Both the position numbers and the translations under genes were made by a program. From assembly GCA_035532075.1 (NCBI GenBank), contig DATKRV010000028.1:12307-76306 (forward strand): DNA of 64,000 nt, given 5' to 3'. The stretch comes from CAIVND01 sp035532075. GTDB taxonomy: Bacteria; Actinomycetota; Acidimicrobiia; Acidimicrobiales; Bog-793. Position 1 is the stretch's first letter. Every line of letters starts with the position of its first letter. Of the stretch, positions 35,340-44,079 are shown piece after piece. The notes beneath the pieces were generated by a model. That model did not search any database, was not told the DNA's origin, and saw nothing but the letters and a program-made list of their open reading frames with translations.

Positions 35340-37202
35340 GTGCAGTTTGCGGTTCGAGACTCTGGCAAGAGCGCCTATCTTCCAATCAAGAACAAGAACT
35401 CGACGCTGCTGTCGGTAATCACTCCTGTCTATCGGGGAGGCGTCACACCGGCCACCGTCGCGGCCCGCCGCAACACGTTCATCGGCTGGATCGGGATGTC
35501 GCTTGTGCCCAACGTGGTCTTGGTCCGCGCGTTAGAGGGCCACTCAAATATCGCGGTCAAGTTCAGCTACAGCGCAAATGGGTCGCATGCGGTGTTCACA
35601 AGCGGCGTCGCCCCTCGAGGCGCGCACTCGGTAATGACGAGTCTCCACAACGGCTGGACCGTCGAGACCTACGGAGCCGTCGCCGGCGGTGGAATCTTCG
35701 AAAACGGGGGTGCCACTCTTCTGTTGCTTGGTGGAATCGCGCTCAGCTTATTGATGGGACTATTGATCTACGTGCTCGGCACTGGACGGGCGCGTGCGAA
35801 GCAACTCGTGCGAGAGCGAACCTCGGAGCTCGAACATCAATCAGCAGAGCTCGAATATCAAGCGCTGCACGATTCGCTCACGGGCCTACCCAATCGAGCG
35901 TTGATTCGTGACCGCATCGAACAGATGCTCGCTCGTGCTCGGCGCGACCAACTCCCCTGCGCGGCGATGTTTTTAGACCTCGACAACTTCAAAGATGTCA
36001 ATGACACCCTTGGGCACAAGGCCGGTGATGATTTGCTAGTTGCTGTCAGTCAAAGGCTGAAGAGCGCGGTCCGTGGAGTCGACTCGGTTGGGCGCCTTGG
36101 AGGAGACGAGTTCGTCATCCTTGTTGAAGGCGCAACGCTCTCGGAAGGCACCGAGGCATTAGGCAACCGGATCCTCGAAGCGTTGCTGCCTCCAGTAGAG
36201 GTCGCTGATAGTCCAGTCCCCCTTTCGATTTCGGCCAGCATCGGTATCGCAACGGATAGTGGCAGCAGCACCTCCGATGAACTACTGCGCGATGCGGACA
36301 TTGCTCTTTATCGCGCCAAGGCAGCCGGAAAAGCCTGCGTCACGACGTTTGCACCTGCAATGCAGGACGCGGTGAATGAACAGCGCTGGTTAGGAGTCGA
36401 ACTTCATCGAGCCTTTGACGAGCATCAGTTCTTCCTGCTCTACCAGCCCGTGATCAATTTGGCGACAAACGCCTTTGTCGGAGTCGAAGCACTACTACGG
36501 TGGCAGCATCCCGAGCGTGGTGTCATCCAGCCTGATGAGTTCATTCCTGCGCTGGAGGCGAGCGGTCTCATCGTCTCGGTCGGTGCTTGGGTACTGAAGG
36601 AAGCCTGCCGTCAAGGTGCCATTTGGGCTGGCCAAGGTCATGCCATCTCGGTTTCGGTCAACGTCTCGGGAAAGCAGTTGGAGCGAAATCGCCTGGTCGA
36701 TGATGTCCACGATGCGCTCGATGCCACCGGTTTTGATCCGGTGCTCCTCATTTTGGAACTCACCGAGACTTCCATGATGGAAAATGTCGATGCGGCAGTC
36801 GAACGACTGACGATCTTGAAGTCGATCGGAGTGCGCATCGCGATCGACGACTTCGGGACTGGTTACTCATCGGTTGTCTACCTGCAGCAATTTCCCCTCG
36901 ACATTTTGAAGATTGATCGCTCCTTCGTGTCGAAGATCGTCGACTCGAAGGAGTCCGCTGCCCTCGTTCACACCATCATCGACCTTGGAAAGGCTCTCAA
37001 TTTCGAAACCATCGCCGAAGGAATCGAGGAGGAGGATCAACGATTGGCTTTACTTGACGAGCACGTCGATGCCGGACAGGGGTTTCTCTTTTCCCGGCCA
37101 ATTGATGTCTCGGCAATCGAACACCTCTTCAAGGAGTCCGTCACCAGTTCTCACCCGTCAGTCGAGGTGACGAGCGCGGCGGTGACTCAGCATCAGCCAT
37201 AG
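35340..37202 (+). CDS. GGDEF-EAL cyclic-di-GMP turnover protein, downstream half of the interrupted gene
   Basis: 620 aa from a GTG just after the in-frame TGA. Order: end of the CHASE domain, a membrane helix at about residues 123-145, a GGDEF domain with an intact GRLGGDEF active site, and an EAL domain with EALLRW, ELTETSMMEN, DDFGTGYSS and KIDRSFV. Both catalytic sites look complete, so it could make or degrade c-di-GMP. Read with the 34746-35321 segment it is a single membrane sensor of about 818 codons. Whether the second half is translated alone by reinitiation is unclear; the GTG has no good Shine-Dalgarno. Confidence 0.85.
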   Translation: MQFAVRDSGKSAYLPIKNKNSTLLSVITPVYRGGVTPATVAARRNTFIGWIGMSLVPNVVLVRALEGHSNIAVKFSYSANGSHAVFTSGVAPRGAHSVMTSLHNGWTVETYGAVAGGGIFENGGATLLLLGGIALSLLMGLLIYVLGTGRARAKQLVRERTSELEHQSAELEYQALHDSLTGLPNRALIRDRIEQMLARARRDQLPCAAMFLDLDNFKDVNDTLGHKAGDDLLVAVSQRLKSAVRGVDSVGRLGGDEFVILVEGATLSEGTEALGNRILEALLPPVEVADSPVPLSISASIGIATDSGSSTSDELLRDADIALYRAKAAGKACVTTFAPAMQDAVNEQRWLGVELHRAFDEHQFFLLYQPVINLATNAFVGVEALLRWQHPERGVIQPDEFIPALEASGLIVSVGAWVLKEACRQGAIWAGQGHAISVSVNVSGKQLERNRLVDDVHDALDATGFDPVLLILELTETSMMENVDAAVERLTILKSIGVRIAIDDFGTGYSSVVYLQQFPLDILKIDRSFVSKIVDSKESAALVHTIIDLGKALNFETIAEGIEEEDQRLALLDEHVDAGQGFLFSRPIDVSAIEHLFKESVTSSHPSVEVTSAAVTQHQP

Positions 37203-37316
37203 GCCGCCTGGACGTCCTATGGGCGGGATGACATCCGATGAGCGCTTCGAACTTCGACCCGTTTGGGATTGAAGCCGAATCAAGCCCTGTCGTGCGACCA
37301 TTTTGACGGGCTGACG

Positions 37317-37841
37317 TTAGAGCCTGAAGCGAGTCAGCCCACCGGGTTCGGTCCCCAATGTCACGGTCACCGAAACTGTTTTGATGCGATAGACGCTCCA
37401 CGGCGGTGGTCCCTGCGACGGCGCGTTGAACGGGGCGGTGATACCGACCCCGGTCTCATCCACTTTGGCAGGCCTCCCCTGGTCCGCCCATGCTTTGGCA
37501 AGGCGCGTCAGTGTGGCGCGGTCAGTCTCCCGCGCTGCCTCACCCTCGACAACGACGTCTGCATCGCGGATAGACACCGCGATCGAGCAGCGTGGATCCC
37601 GGGCGACATTGCGGCATTTCCGGGTACCCGATCCGGTCTGGAACCAGAAGCTTCCGTCCAGCCAGAGCGCACCGACCGCTGTCACATGGGGGCTCCCATC
37701 CTCGTTCACAGTCGAGAGCCACGTCGTTCGAGCGTTGTGGGCATCTGGAGCCGGCGGCGAACCGGCATCGAGCTTCTCGACGATGCTCGCCCAGTTCACC
37801 GGGGGCAACCCGTCCGTCGCACCCAAGTTGATGACGTCCAT
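37317..37841 (-). CDS. PPOX-class flavin/F420-binding protein (pyridoxamine 5'-phosphate oxidase fold)
   Basis: 174-aa split-barrel protein: ARTTWLSTVNEDGSPHVTAV, then GALWLDGSFWFQTGSGTRK and NVARDPRCSIAVSI, the typical cofactor-binding strands. Whether it uses FMN or F420 cannot be told. The start ATG has a clear AAGGGAG Shine-Dalgarno 6 bases upstream. It is convergent with the GGDEF-EAL gene. Confidence 0.88.
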   Translation of the reverse strand: MDVINLGATDGLPPVNWASIVEKLDAGSPPAPDAHNARTTWLSTVNEDGSPHVTAVGALWLDGSFWFQTGSGTRKCRNVARDPRCSIAVSIRDADVVVEGEAARETDRATLTRLAKAWADQGRPAKVDETGVGITAPFNAPSQGPPPWSVYRIKTVSVTVTLGTEPGGLTRFRL

Positions 37842-38114
37842 TGCGTCTCCCTTCTCGCAATGTGGCGAAACTACCAGTTCGTGTTGTCCATCAAATGGTT
37901 ATCGCCGGCAGAGTCATCGGACGAGGAAGGTGGAATGAACTGTGGCCTCCCCTGCCGGTGTCCCCATGTACCGATGATCGAAGCGGCCGCTGCGTATCCA
38001 ATATCGCCGGAACCACTTCCCACGCGGAGCCGTCGATCTGCGCGGTTCGGTCCAGCCGAGTTGGCTGTGATTCGGCAGGGCGTTCTGTTCGCGCTTGTAC
38101 ACCCGGAATCGCGG

Positions 38115-38250
38115 GTCGGAGATCGAACGACTCGCTGGCTACGCCAGCGCCGCGTTCACATACGACCGCTATGGGCACTTCTTCCCAGAGGTCGACAAGC
38201 AGGCGGCGGACAAGCTGGAGGCGGTACGTAACGCCGTTCGACTCAGCTGA
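38115..38250 (+). pseudogene. Tyrosine integrase, C-terminal remnant (copy 2)
   Basis: Reads SEIERLAGYASAAFTYDRYG, then HFFPEVDKQAADKLEAV, to a TGA at 38248-38250. It is clearly homologous to the end of the copy at 34317-34610 (SEIVRRAGHSGVAFTYDRYG). Only the last 45 or so codons remain in frame, with no start codon. The two copies bracket about 3.5 kb holding the CHASE-GGDEF-EAL and PPOX genes. Confidence 0.75.
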
Positions 38251-38442
38251 TTGGCAAGGCGATTTCTATCCGTTCCGGTGGACTCTCGCTTCCCGCTGCT
38301 GAGGTCCACGTCGAAGCGCTCGCCAGTCGGTGACCAGCTTTGGACCTGTTCGCCGGGATGGAGTCGTTCATCCTCGCAATACCGGTTGGGAACGGTCCAC
38401 AAAAGGTCCGCAGTGCAGCTCGGCAAGTGAGAGTCTGGGGGC

Positions 38443-38853
38443 ATGACCGATCGACCTCATATTGAGTTCGTCCGCGCAACTGAGCTGGCGCCGAACGTTC
38501 CATACGCCTACGCGGCTGTCGTGCATAACGCGACTGAGTTCGTCTTTACGGCCGGCGCGTGCCCCCTCGACGTGGATGGTCGCGTTGTTTGCGCCGGTGA
38601 TGTGAGAGGCCAAGCCGAGGCTGCAATCAAGAATCTCGAGACCGCGCTCAAAGCGGCCCACGCATCGTTGACTGATGTCGTGAAAACGACCGTTTACGTC
38701 GCGAGCAGCAACCGTGATGATCTGGTTGGGGCCTGGCAGGTCATTTCCGGAGCCTTCGGTGACCATGACGTACCCAGCACTCTCGTCGGCGTTGCCCTTC
38801 TCGGATATCCAGATCAGCTCGTTGAGATCGAGGCGATCGCGGCAATTCGCTGA
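38443..38853 (+). CDS. RidA family protein
   Basis: 136-aa YjgF/YER057c/UK114-type protein. The VFTAGACPLDVDGRVVCAGD strand, QAEAAIKNLETALKAAHASL helix and the C-terminal VGVALLGYPDQLVEIEAIA are family features. Canonical RidA proteins deaminate reactive enamines/imines using an Arg in a GPY/R motif; this copy has no obvious equivalent, so it may be a non-deaminating subgroup. It stands alone; start ATG at 38443. Confidence 0.85.
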   Translation: MTDRPHIEFVRATELAPNVPYAYAAVVHNATEFVFTAGACPLDVDGRVVCAGDVRGQAEAAIKNLETALKAAHASLTDVVKTTVYVASSNRDDLVGAWQVISGAFGDHDVPSTLVGVALLGYPDQLVEIEAIAAIR

Positions 38854-39020
38854 AGTTGAACCTCCGGTAGGTCGGGGTAGACACCAGTTCCCCCGTGACT
38901 CGCTTCAAGTGTCCGCCGTCGTTTCTCTAGCGTGATCCGCCGTAGTCTGAGGCACGTTTGAGGCATGAGGAAGGGGTCACAGTTGGGCCACGCCTCCCGG
39001 TACCTCCGCTAGCTGGACTA

Positions 39021-39105
39021 CGGCACTCGTCGTTGTCCGCGAAATGGGCGCACTGGGCAGCGCACCTGATGCACAAAGCGGGTCGCTTCGCTACAGAACA
39101 CCGGC
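39021..39105 (+). repeat. Diverged repeat, copy 2
   Basis: Counterpart of the copy at 34021-34105, with the same orientation and the same readable AAHLMHKAG peptide. Order relative to the integrase remnants differs between the two loci: this repeat is upstream of the integrase remnant at 34 kb and downstream of it here. Confidence 0.5.
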
Positions 39106-39810
39106 CACGCCGCACGGTCGAGCATTTAGAGACCCACAAATAATCGGCGATCTGTGCGCTCTTCGGCGGCTCAGCCTGCAACTGTCAAACAGCGCAAACG
39201 TTGCCGGTCAAGGCACTAGCCGCGCATTATCTGCACAAAAGTTCCCACACCTGCACAAAAAGTCAGGCATTAGGCGTATTTCCTGTGCAAAGCCCCTCAG
39301 ATTCTCAATAAAAGTCGGGCGGTTCAGGCATCGACGAGCGTGAGAGGGGCCGTTGAGAAGGGTGGCTGGACGGCATTTGGTTCATTCTTTGATTCCCGCG
39401 ATTTGACGTAGAGATTCCGCGCGCACCGCGATGGAGGAGATTGATAGCTTATGTCGAGAAACATCTCGAATTGGTCGTCGGTAGGGGCGTTAGAGCAGGG
39501 GTTTTTCTTTTAAAAGAGGAAAATCTGCTCAGCTTGAGAGGAAACGCTATTTCTGCAAACGATGTTGCTCCTGCTGAACTGGGTTAAATAAATGACCCAC
39601 GCAATTCAGCAGATAGCGCGGGGGATCAAGCAGGGATTGCAGTCGGAAAGTCAAGGAATCCCTCGCAGCATTGGATCTGTGCATCTCACCTACTCGCCGT
39701 ACCGGCGATTCTGAGAACTTCTTGAAGGCGCTGAGGGCAACGTCTGTCGGGAGGTCGGAGAATGCAAACGCGATGTGCACTCTTGTTTTGTATCTCGTGG
39801 CGCAAGACGG

Positions 39811-39842
39811 CTGTTGTCGAGTGAATCTGTTGTCGAGTGAAT
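39811..39842. repeat. Perfect 16-bp tandem duplication
   Basis: CTGTTGTCGAGTGAAT is present twice in a row (39811-39826, 39827-39842). The unit is not a multiple of three, so it shifts any frame that crosses it. It is likely a slippage product. Confidence 0.8.
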
Positions 39843-40031
39843 CCTGTATTCATTGGGGTGACCAAGATCATTTCAACGTTGATGATGATCCAACTCGAGA
39901 GCGTATGTCAACGAACTGACCGCTCAGATACCGCCCAAGGACGTCGGCAACGGACATTTGAGCCGAGGGCAAGACGAGAGCATGTCGATACAGATCCATA
40001 GCGAGTGTTGTGAAGATGAGAGTCACTGGCG

Positions 40032-40706
40032 TTGTTGGCCGTTGCCTTGTCTCTTGTAGTGTTTGGCGCCTCCGCAGTAGCGATGGTTGATGCTCAGATA
40101 ATCGTTCTTGCAGTCGGAACAACCAGAGGTTTGCGCTCGGCCCTTGAGGGTGTCGTCGTGGCCACCGTGGTACTCGCCGCAATCGTTGGAGCAGTTGGAG
40201 TTCCCCTTATCCAACTCGTGACGATCCCTGTTCTGCGGGTCGCTGTCGCTACGATCTCGCTCATTTTTGGATCGAGCTGGCTTCGCAAGGCAATATTGCA
40301 CGCCAGCGAGCACATTGCGATCCACGATGAGGATGTCGTCTTTGAAAATACCGTTGCCTTGTCGACCGGGCAAAATGGAGAGGTCTTTCGGCGTGCGCTT
40401 CACAACGGGGTCGGATCTGTTGTTGCCTTCAGGGAGGTCATCCTCGGGGGCACTGAGGTCGTGCTCAATCTGCTCGGTCTTGGGGCGTCTGATCACCGGG
40501 CGAAGCTGGCCTGTCGCGCTTGGGGATCAGCTCTTGTCCTCGTCGTCGGGTTCGGTTTTGTCGTGGCTCATCAGATTCCGGGCGCGAAGGAGAGCGAGAG
40601 GGTGCTGGCCCTGATCGGATGCGCTCATCCAAGTCTTGATCGCGCCAACTTTCTCGCGCCAACTTTCTCGCGCCAACTTTCTCGCGATTGCGCTCGTACG
40701 TCATAG
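40032..40706 (+). CDS. COG4280-like integral membrane protein
   Basis: About 224 aa with several hydrophobic helices: ALSLVVFGASAVAMVDAQII, VVVATVVLAAIVGAVG, VLRVAVATISLIFG and ALVLVVGFGFVVAH. VGTTRGLRSALEG and SSWLRKAILHASEH, followed by HDEDVVFE, match a family of uncharacterised actinobacterial membrane proteins I know as COG4280. The start appears to be TTG at 40032 or 40035; an in-frame stop precedes at 40017. The C-terminal 45 residues diverge, and the last part is encoded by a 14-bp triplicate repeat, so the original end may have been lost by a frameshift. Confidence 0.6.
   Translation: MLAVALSLVVFGASAVAMVDAQIIVLAVGTTRGLRSALEGVVVATVVLAAIVGAVGVPLIQLVTIPVLRVAVATISLIFGSSWLRKAILHASEHIAIHDEDVVFENTVALSTGQNGEVFRRALHNGVGSVVAFREVILGGTEVVLNLLGLGASDHRAKLACRAWGSALVLVVGFGFVVAHQIPGAKESERVLALIGCAHPSLDRANFLAPTFSRQLSRDCARTS
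40641..40682. repeat. 14-bp sequence repeated three times in tandem
   Basis: CGCGCCAACTTTCT occurs at 40641-40654, 40655-40668 and 40669-40682, followed by a fourth partial CGCG. The three copies are identical. Because 14 is not divisible by three, copy-number change would switch the frame of the overlapping membrane-protein gene's C-terminus. Confidence 0.9.
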
Positions 40707-40747
40707 ATATTCTGGGCGGGTCGCCGATCAGGTAGCGTACGGAATCC

Positions 40748-40960
40748 ATGAGGTTCGTCTCTACGTGGGGTCAGGCGTTGCAAAGTTTTTGGTGGGACCT
40801 CCCCGTCGGAGACACCCCGGAGCTGTCTGTGGGAGTAATTTCGACACTCGGAGCTGCATTTCTCTTTCGGCTGAAACGCACTCTCGCAGTCGACCCGGTT
40901 CTCTTTGTCGCAATATTCGTGCTCATCGTAAGCATGACGCGTGGTCGACAGCGCGCCTAA
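40748..40960 (+). CDS. Small membrane protein, 70 aa
   Basis: Has an amphipathic N-terminus with SFWWDLPVGDTPELSVG, then two hydrophobic helices (VISTLGAAFLF and VLFVAIFVLIVSM) and a basic Arg-rich end. Small proteins with a similar SFWxDFxVGD motif occur beside COG4280-type genes in Actinobacteria as I recall, so the two probably act together; the function is unknown. ATG start at 40748, no strong Shine-Dalgarno. The same frame after its stop leads into the MFS gene. Confidence 0.5.
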   Translation: MRFVSTWGQALQSFWWDLPVGDTPELSVGVISTLGAAFLFRLKRTLAVDPVLFVAIFVLIVSMTRGRQRA

Positions 40961-41056
40961 CCTCAGGCTATCCAGCCCAAACCAACTACGACCGCTGCGC
41001 AAGACCGTCCGGGATATCGCGAACTCTTTCTCCTTGCTGGCTTTACCCCGCTCATT

Positions 41057-42244
41057 TTGTCCTCGTTGTTTGCGCGAATGGCGACCCAGATGTTCTCGGT
41101 ACTCATTGTCCTTTTCGTTCTCGGCACAGGGCACTCCTCTGCTCTCTCGGGAATTGTCCTGCTCGTCGGTCAGGTTCCGGGGATCATCGTCAGTCCTGTT
41201 GCGGGCGCCCTGCTCGAGCGCAATATCAAGGTCATGATGATGAAGCTCGACTTCTACACAGCTGCCGTGGCAATGGCGTTGATCAGCTCCCTTTCGATCG
41301 TTCATATGCTCTCGACAGCGGTACTTCTTCTCATTGTCGCATTGAGTTCACTGACGCAACCTCTCAGCCGGGTCGGAGGACGGTCGTTGTTCCCGATCTT
41401 GGTGCCACGCGAACTCTGGGATCGATCGAATGCGCTCGACAGTGGGACTTTTGTCATTTCGAGCGTGCTCGGTCCCGGTATCGCTGGAGTATCGGTGTCC
41501 GTCATCGGCGCGCGTTGGTCGTTGTTGATACCCGCAGTGCTCTCTCTTCTCGCTGCGGCCGCACTTTCGTGGGTAAAGGTACCTCATCGCGAGATCCACC
41601 ACGAGGTTGGGGTGTTTGCCGATGCAATCGCGGGGATCAGGTATGTGCTGAATAACCGAGTTCTGCGCATGCTTGCCGGAACAATGACGATCTACAACAT
41701 GGGGTCGGGCGCTCTCGCGGTCGCGATTCCCGTTCTGGTTCTGCATCGGCTTCATGGAGGTTCAAAGAGTGTTGGCCTTTTCTTTGGCGCGATGGGGCTC
41801 GCAGGATTTGTCGCAGGCATGGTTATGGGAAGGATCGGTACGGAGCGGCGCGAGAAGGGAATTCTCTCCCTTGGCTGCGCACTGAGTGCGCTTGGGTTCA
41901 CCTTGCTTGCCTTTACCCACAATCCTGAACTTGCTGGCCTCGAGATAGCCCTGTGTGGAATTGCCAACGGGCCGTTGGTCGTCGCAATGTTCTCACTCCG
42001 GCAGCGCGCGACAGATCCGCTCTGGTTCGGTCGTGCGTTCGCGGTTTCGATGAATGTCAACTTCGCCGGATACCCAATCGGGTCCGCCATTGCCGGCGCG
42101 CTTTTGACGCACTCCATCTCGCTCGCCTTCGCGGTTGCAGCCTGCCTCTCGTTGCTGGGAGGGGTCTGGCCGACGGTGCTGCCGAGCCGCTTCTACGAGC
42201 CGCTCACCGTCGAGACTTCGAGGCCGATCGTCGTTCTCGAGTGA
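41057..42244 (+). CDS. MFS transporter
   Basis: 395 aa with about 12 hydrophobic segments arranged as a major facilitator: helix 1 at the start (MFSVLIVLFVLGTG), TM2 with LLVGQVPGIIVSPVAGALLERN (the RxGRR-like loop as ERN), TM8-9 around GMVMGRIGTERREKG, and a final helix ending VWPTVLP. It could export a drug or metabolite. TTG at 41057 is the only usable ATG/GTG/TTG near the N-terminus, but the codons upstream, back to the stop of the preceding gene, read YRELFLLAGFTPLIL as in homologs, so the true start may be a rare codon about 60-80 bp upstream. Confidence 0.82.
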   Translation: MSSLFARMATQMFSVLIVLFVLGTGHSSALSGIVLLVGQVPGIIVSPVAGALLERNIKVMMMKLDFYTAAVAMALISSLSIVHMLSTAVLLLIVALSSLTQPLSRVGGRSLFPILVPRELWDRSNALDSGTFVISSVLGPGIAGVSVSVIGARWSLLIPAVLSLLAAAALSWVKVPHREIHHEVGVFADAIAGIRYVLNNRVLRMLAGTMTIYNMGSGALAVAIPVLVLHRLHGGSKSVGLFFGAMGLAGFVAGMVMGRIGTERREKGILSLGCALSALGFTLLAFTHNPELAGLEIALCGIANGPLVVAMFSLRQRATDPLWFGRAFAVSMNVNFAGYPIGSAIAGALLTHSISLAFAVAACLSLLGGVWPTVLPSRFYEPLTVETSRPIVVLE

Positions 42245-42250
42245 CTCGGG

Positions 42251-42466
42251 CTAACGCCGAGGACGGTTCCGGCTCTCGTGAGCAGGACCGGTCCAGGTGC
42301 GACCAGAGAACCTCCAGTTGGTCCGTCGCTCTCGCCAGGCTGAACGCGGCGGTGTCCGGTGCTCGGACTGGTTCTCGAGGTACTCTCCAAGCGCCTTGAT
42401 GATCACCTTGAGTGTCGTTTCGTCAGGGATGCGACGTTCACCCGATTGGATCGCGGCCTTGATCAC
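42251..42466 (-). CDS. accE: Acyl-CoA carboxylase epsilon subunit
   Basis: 71-aa protein that overlaps the accD stop by four bases (GTGA). An N-terminal helix (TLKVIIKALGEYLE) is followed by a basic segment with PRSAWRERRTNWR, the kind of C-terminal motif found in AccE subunits of actinobacterial acyl-CoA carboxylases. Such subunits stabilise the alpha-beta complex and tune its activity. The motif match is from memory, so the call is moderate; the position directly behind the beta subunit supports it. Confidence 0.6.
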   Translation of the reverse strand: MIKAAIQSGERRIPDETTLKVIIKALGEYLENQSEHRTPPRSAWRERRTNWRFSGRTWTGPAHESRNRPRR

Positions 42467-44034
42467 AGTGGAATATTCCCGTGTTTGCGTCGTGGGAGGT
42501 CCTCGCGCTTGGTGATCAGAAGGTCGAGACTTGCAGCCAGTACCTGACGGGTCTCCGCGGGGTCGATGATGTCGTCGATGTATCCGCGCTCCGCGGCGAC
42601 GTAGGGATTGGTGAAGCGCTCGGTATATTGCGCAACCAACTCCGCGCGTCGTGTGGAGGCGTCGTCCGCATTGGCGAGTTCTCGCCGGTGCACGATCTCG
42701 ACTGCACCCTCAGGACCCATGACGGCGAGCTCAGCCGACGGCCACGCAAAGCAGAGATCCGAACCGATCGACTTTGAATCCATGACGAGGTACGCGCCTC
42801 CATACGCTTTTCGCGTTATTACCTGAATGCGCGGCACCGTCGATTCGCAGTACGCGTAGAGCAGTTTTGCGCCGTGGCGGATGATTCCGCCGTATTCCTG
42901 ATCGGTGCCAGGCATGAATCCTGGGACATCAACAAAGGTGATGAGGGGGATGTTGAACGCGTCACAAGTTCGTACGAATCTGCCGCCCTTTTCCGATGAA
43001 TCGATATCGAGTACACCAGCGAGAACCTGGGGCTGGTTGGCGACAATTCCGACGACTCGACCGCCGATACGCGCGAAACCGCAGGTGAGATTTGCAGCAA
43101 AGAATGGGAAGTACTCGAAATATTCTCCCTCGTCAACGACGGAGGTAATCAGGGTCTTGACGTCGTAGGGCTGATTGGGGCGCGCCGGCACAAGATCGCG
43201 AAGTTCGGGAGTTGATCGAGTGACCGAATCGCTATTGCTAGTTGTTGGTGGCTCTTCGAGGTTATTCGAGGGCAAGAACGATAGCAGCTGACGTACATCG
43301 TCAAGACATGACTGCTCATCTGTGGCGACGAATGCGGCAACGCCTGAACGCGTTGCGTGGGTCATTGCGCCTCCGAGCTGTTCAGCGGAGACCTCTTCGC
43401 CAGTGACGGTCTTTACCACATCTGGACCGGTAATGAACATGTGACTCGTGCCCTGAACCATAAAGATGAAATCTGTCAGCGCGGGTGAGTACACTGCTCC
43501 TCCAGCCGACGGGCCAAGGATGATCGATATCTGTGGAATGACTCCGGACGCGCGCGCGTTGCGATGGAAGATTCCACCGAATCCATTCAGAGCAGCAACG
43601 CCCTCTTGGATACGCGCTCCACCACCGTCGCTCAATCCAATGATTGGAACGCCCATCTTGAGCGCCATGTCCTGGATCTTTTGGATCTTCGCGGCGTGAG
43701 CCTCGCCGAGAGAGCCACCAAATACCGTGAAGTCCTGCGCGTAGATGCACACCTTCCTTGCTTCGATCGTCCCAAATCCCGTTATGACACCGTCAGTGAA
43801 AGGACGGTTTTCGTCGAGCCCTACTCCGTAGGCGTGGTGTCGAACGAGCATGTCGACCTCGTGAAACGAGCCTTCGTCGAGGAGATAGTCGATGCGTTCG
43901 CGTGCGAGCAGCTTGCCCTTTTGTGCCTGTGCTTCGATCGCGCGGTCGGTTCCTGCGCTCCTCGCCTCGCTACGCCGCTCGATGAGTTCATGCAGTCGAT
44001 CAGACATTGCGTTGGGAACTCCGCTCTCAGCCAT
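42463..44034 (-). CDS. accD: Acyl-CoA (propionyl/acetyl-CoA) carboxylase beta subunit
   Basis: 523-aa carboxyltransferase. Crotonase-fold motifs DGGGARIQEGV and GPSAGGAVYSPALTDF provide the two oxyanion holes, and the C-terminal half has IDSSEKGGRFVRTCDAF, FVDVPGFMPG and RKAYGGAYLVM. It moves the carboxyl group from carboxybiotin to acyl-CoA for fatty acid or methylmalonyl-CoA synthesis. AccD5-type enzymes of Actinobacteria are the closest group by pattern; substrate length is not determined. The biotin-carrying alpha subunit is elsewhere. ATG at 44034, with an alternative at 44007. It follows recR by 45 bp in the dnaX-ybaB-recR-accD-accE line. Confidence 0.93.
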   Translation of the reverse strand: MAESGVPNAMSDRLHELIERRSEARSAGTDRAIEAQAQKGKLLARERIDYLLDEGSFHEVDMLVRHHAYGVGLDENRPFTDGVITGFGTIEARKVCIYAQDFTVFGGSLGEAHAAKIQKIQDMALKMGVPIIGLSDGGGARIQEGVAALNGFGGIFHRNARASGVIPQISIILGPSAGGAVYSPALTDFIFMVQGTSHMFITGPDVVKTVTGEEVSAEQLGGAMTHATRSGVAAFVATDEQSCLDDVRQLLSFLPSNNLEEPPTTSNSDSVTRSTPELRDLVPARPNQPYDVKTLITSVVDEGEYFEYFPFFAANLTCGFARIGGRVVGIVANQPQVLAGVLDIDSSEKGGRFVRTCDAFNIPLITFVDVPGFMPGTDQEYGGIIRHGAKLLYAYCESTVPRIQVITRKAYGGAYLVMDSKSIGSDLCFAWPSAELAVMGPEGAVEIVHRRELANADDASTRRAELVAQYTERFTNPYVAAERGYIDDIIDPAETRQVLAASLDLLITKREDLPRRKHGNIPL

Positions 44035-44079
44035 TGGAGCAAGGCTAATGGTGTGTCGCGCCCGATGTGGAAAGGACGG

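Larger units (their letters stand above)
38854..40031. other. Gene-poor region with remnants and short repeats
   Basis: About 1.2 kb with no gene I can defend. It contains the second copy of the diverged repeat (39021-39105), the doublet CTGCACAAAA near 39230-39265, and a perfect 16-bp tandem duplication at 39811-39842. A minus-strand frame ending at 39868 has some protein-like content (MDLYRHALVLPSAQMSVADV) but no partner or recognisable domain. The region looks like decayed accessory DNA. Confidence 0.45.
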
